Shown here: one piece after another, positions 5,781 through 5,870 of the stretch
How the letters are laid out: every line of letters starts with the position of its first letter
Position numbering within the stretch: the stretch's first letter is position 1
NCBI GenBank assembly: GCA_026982175.1
Contig: JALSHP010000032.1
Coordinates: 1 to 5,870, forward strand
Reading direction: 5' to 3'
Source of the DNA: Campylobacteraceae bacterium
Lineage (GTDB): Bacteria > Campylobacterota > Campylobacteria > Campylobacterales > Sulfurovaceae
DNA: 5,870 nt
The notes under the pieces: generated by a model
What the model saw: only the letters and a program-made list of their open reading frames with translations
What the model was told of the DNA's origin: nothing
The model's database searches: none
Made by a program: the position numbers and the translations under genes

Positions 5781-5870
5781 AATCTGTTAACTGTTGCACT
5801 TTAAACTTCCCAGCTGAAAGTTCAGCTAAAAACTCTTCAATAGAATAAGTTTGACGAGCTTCTGTGGTCA
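5779..5870 (-). CDS. 3' end of an unidentified gene upstream of dapB (partial)
   Basis: An open frame on the minus strand enters from the right edge, gives 29 complete codons and ends in TAA (5781-5779). The visible tail contains YSIEEFLAELSAGKF and ends QQLTD; it looks helical and amphipathic, as in a soluble protein. I do not recognise the family. In C. jejuni a rarA-like ATPase gene lies upstream of dapB, but this tail is too short to test that. Codon use and composition resemble dapB. It lies on the same strand as dapB with about 113 bp between them, a gap that holds the repeat array and a promoter, so dapB probably has its own transcription start. Confidence 0.6.
   Translation of the reverse strand, partial: TTEARQTYSIEEFLAELSAGKFKVQQLTD

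Overview
The window looks like chromosomal DNA of a Campylobacterota (epsilonproteobacterial) organism, perhaps Sulfurovum- or Sulfurimonas-like. The main evidence is the tight dapB-purF pair on the minus strand, an order I know from Campylobacter jejuni (Cj0197c-Cj0196c), together with the protein style and a moderate G+C content in these genes (about 43-53% in lines I counted). The genus is inference.

Layout, left to right. Bases 2-106 hold the last 34 codons of an unidentified plus-strand gene ('gene X'). Bases 211-3408 hold a two-gene plus-strand operon for a McrBC-type modification-dependent restriction system: an AAA+ McrB motor followed after 3 nt by McrC with a PD-(D/E)XK nuclease core. 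Bases 3409-3525 are a short intergenic stretch. On the minus strand come purF (amidophosphoribosyltransferase, 3526-4896) and, one base upstream of it, dapB (4-hydroxy-tetrahydrodipicolinate reductase, 4898-5665). A clear -10 box (5695-5700) lies ahead of dapB. Behind it is a compact array of direct and inverted GTGACTT/AAGTCAC repeats (5728-5780), and then the 3' end of another unidentified minus-strand gene (5779-5870).

The most notable structure is an exact 41-bp direct repeat, at 67-107 and 3490-3530, that brackets mcrBC. In copy 1 the repeat encodes the last 12 residues and stop of gene X. In copy 2 the same reading frame ends in a TTAA shared with the purF stop. The simplest reading is that gene X and purF once met tail to tail, with stops overlapping by 4 nt, and that an approximately 3.4-kb McrBC cassette integrated exactly there, leaving both gene ends intact. 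The cassette is much more A+T-rich (about 20-30% G+C in sampled lines) than purF/dapB, which fits foreign origin. The repeat contains a perfect 7-bp inverted repeat around a 6-bp centre, followed on the plus strand by a T run. It could therefore act as a terminator, as a recombinase crossover site, or both. No integrase or transposase is visible.

Functionally, McrB and McrC together would cleave incoming DNA carrying modified bases. PurF and DapB are housekeeping enzymes (purine synthesis; lysine and diaminopimelate synthesis), co-transcribed from the promoter upstream of dapB.
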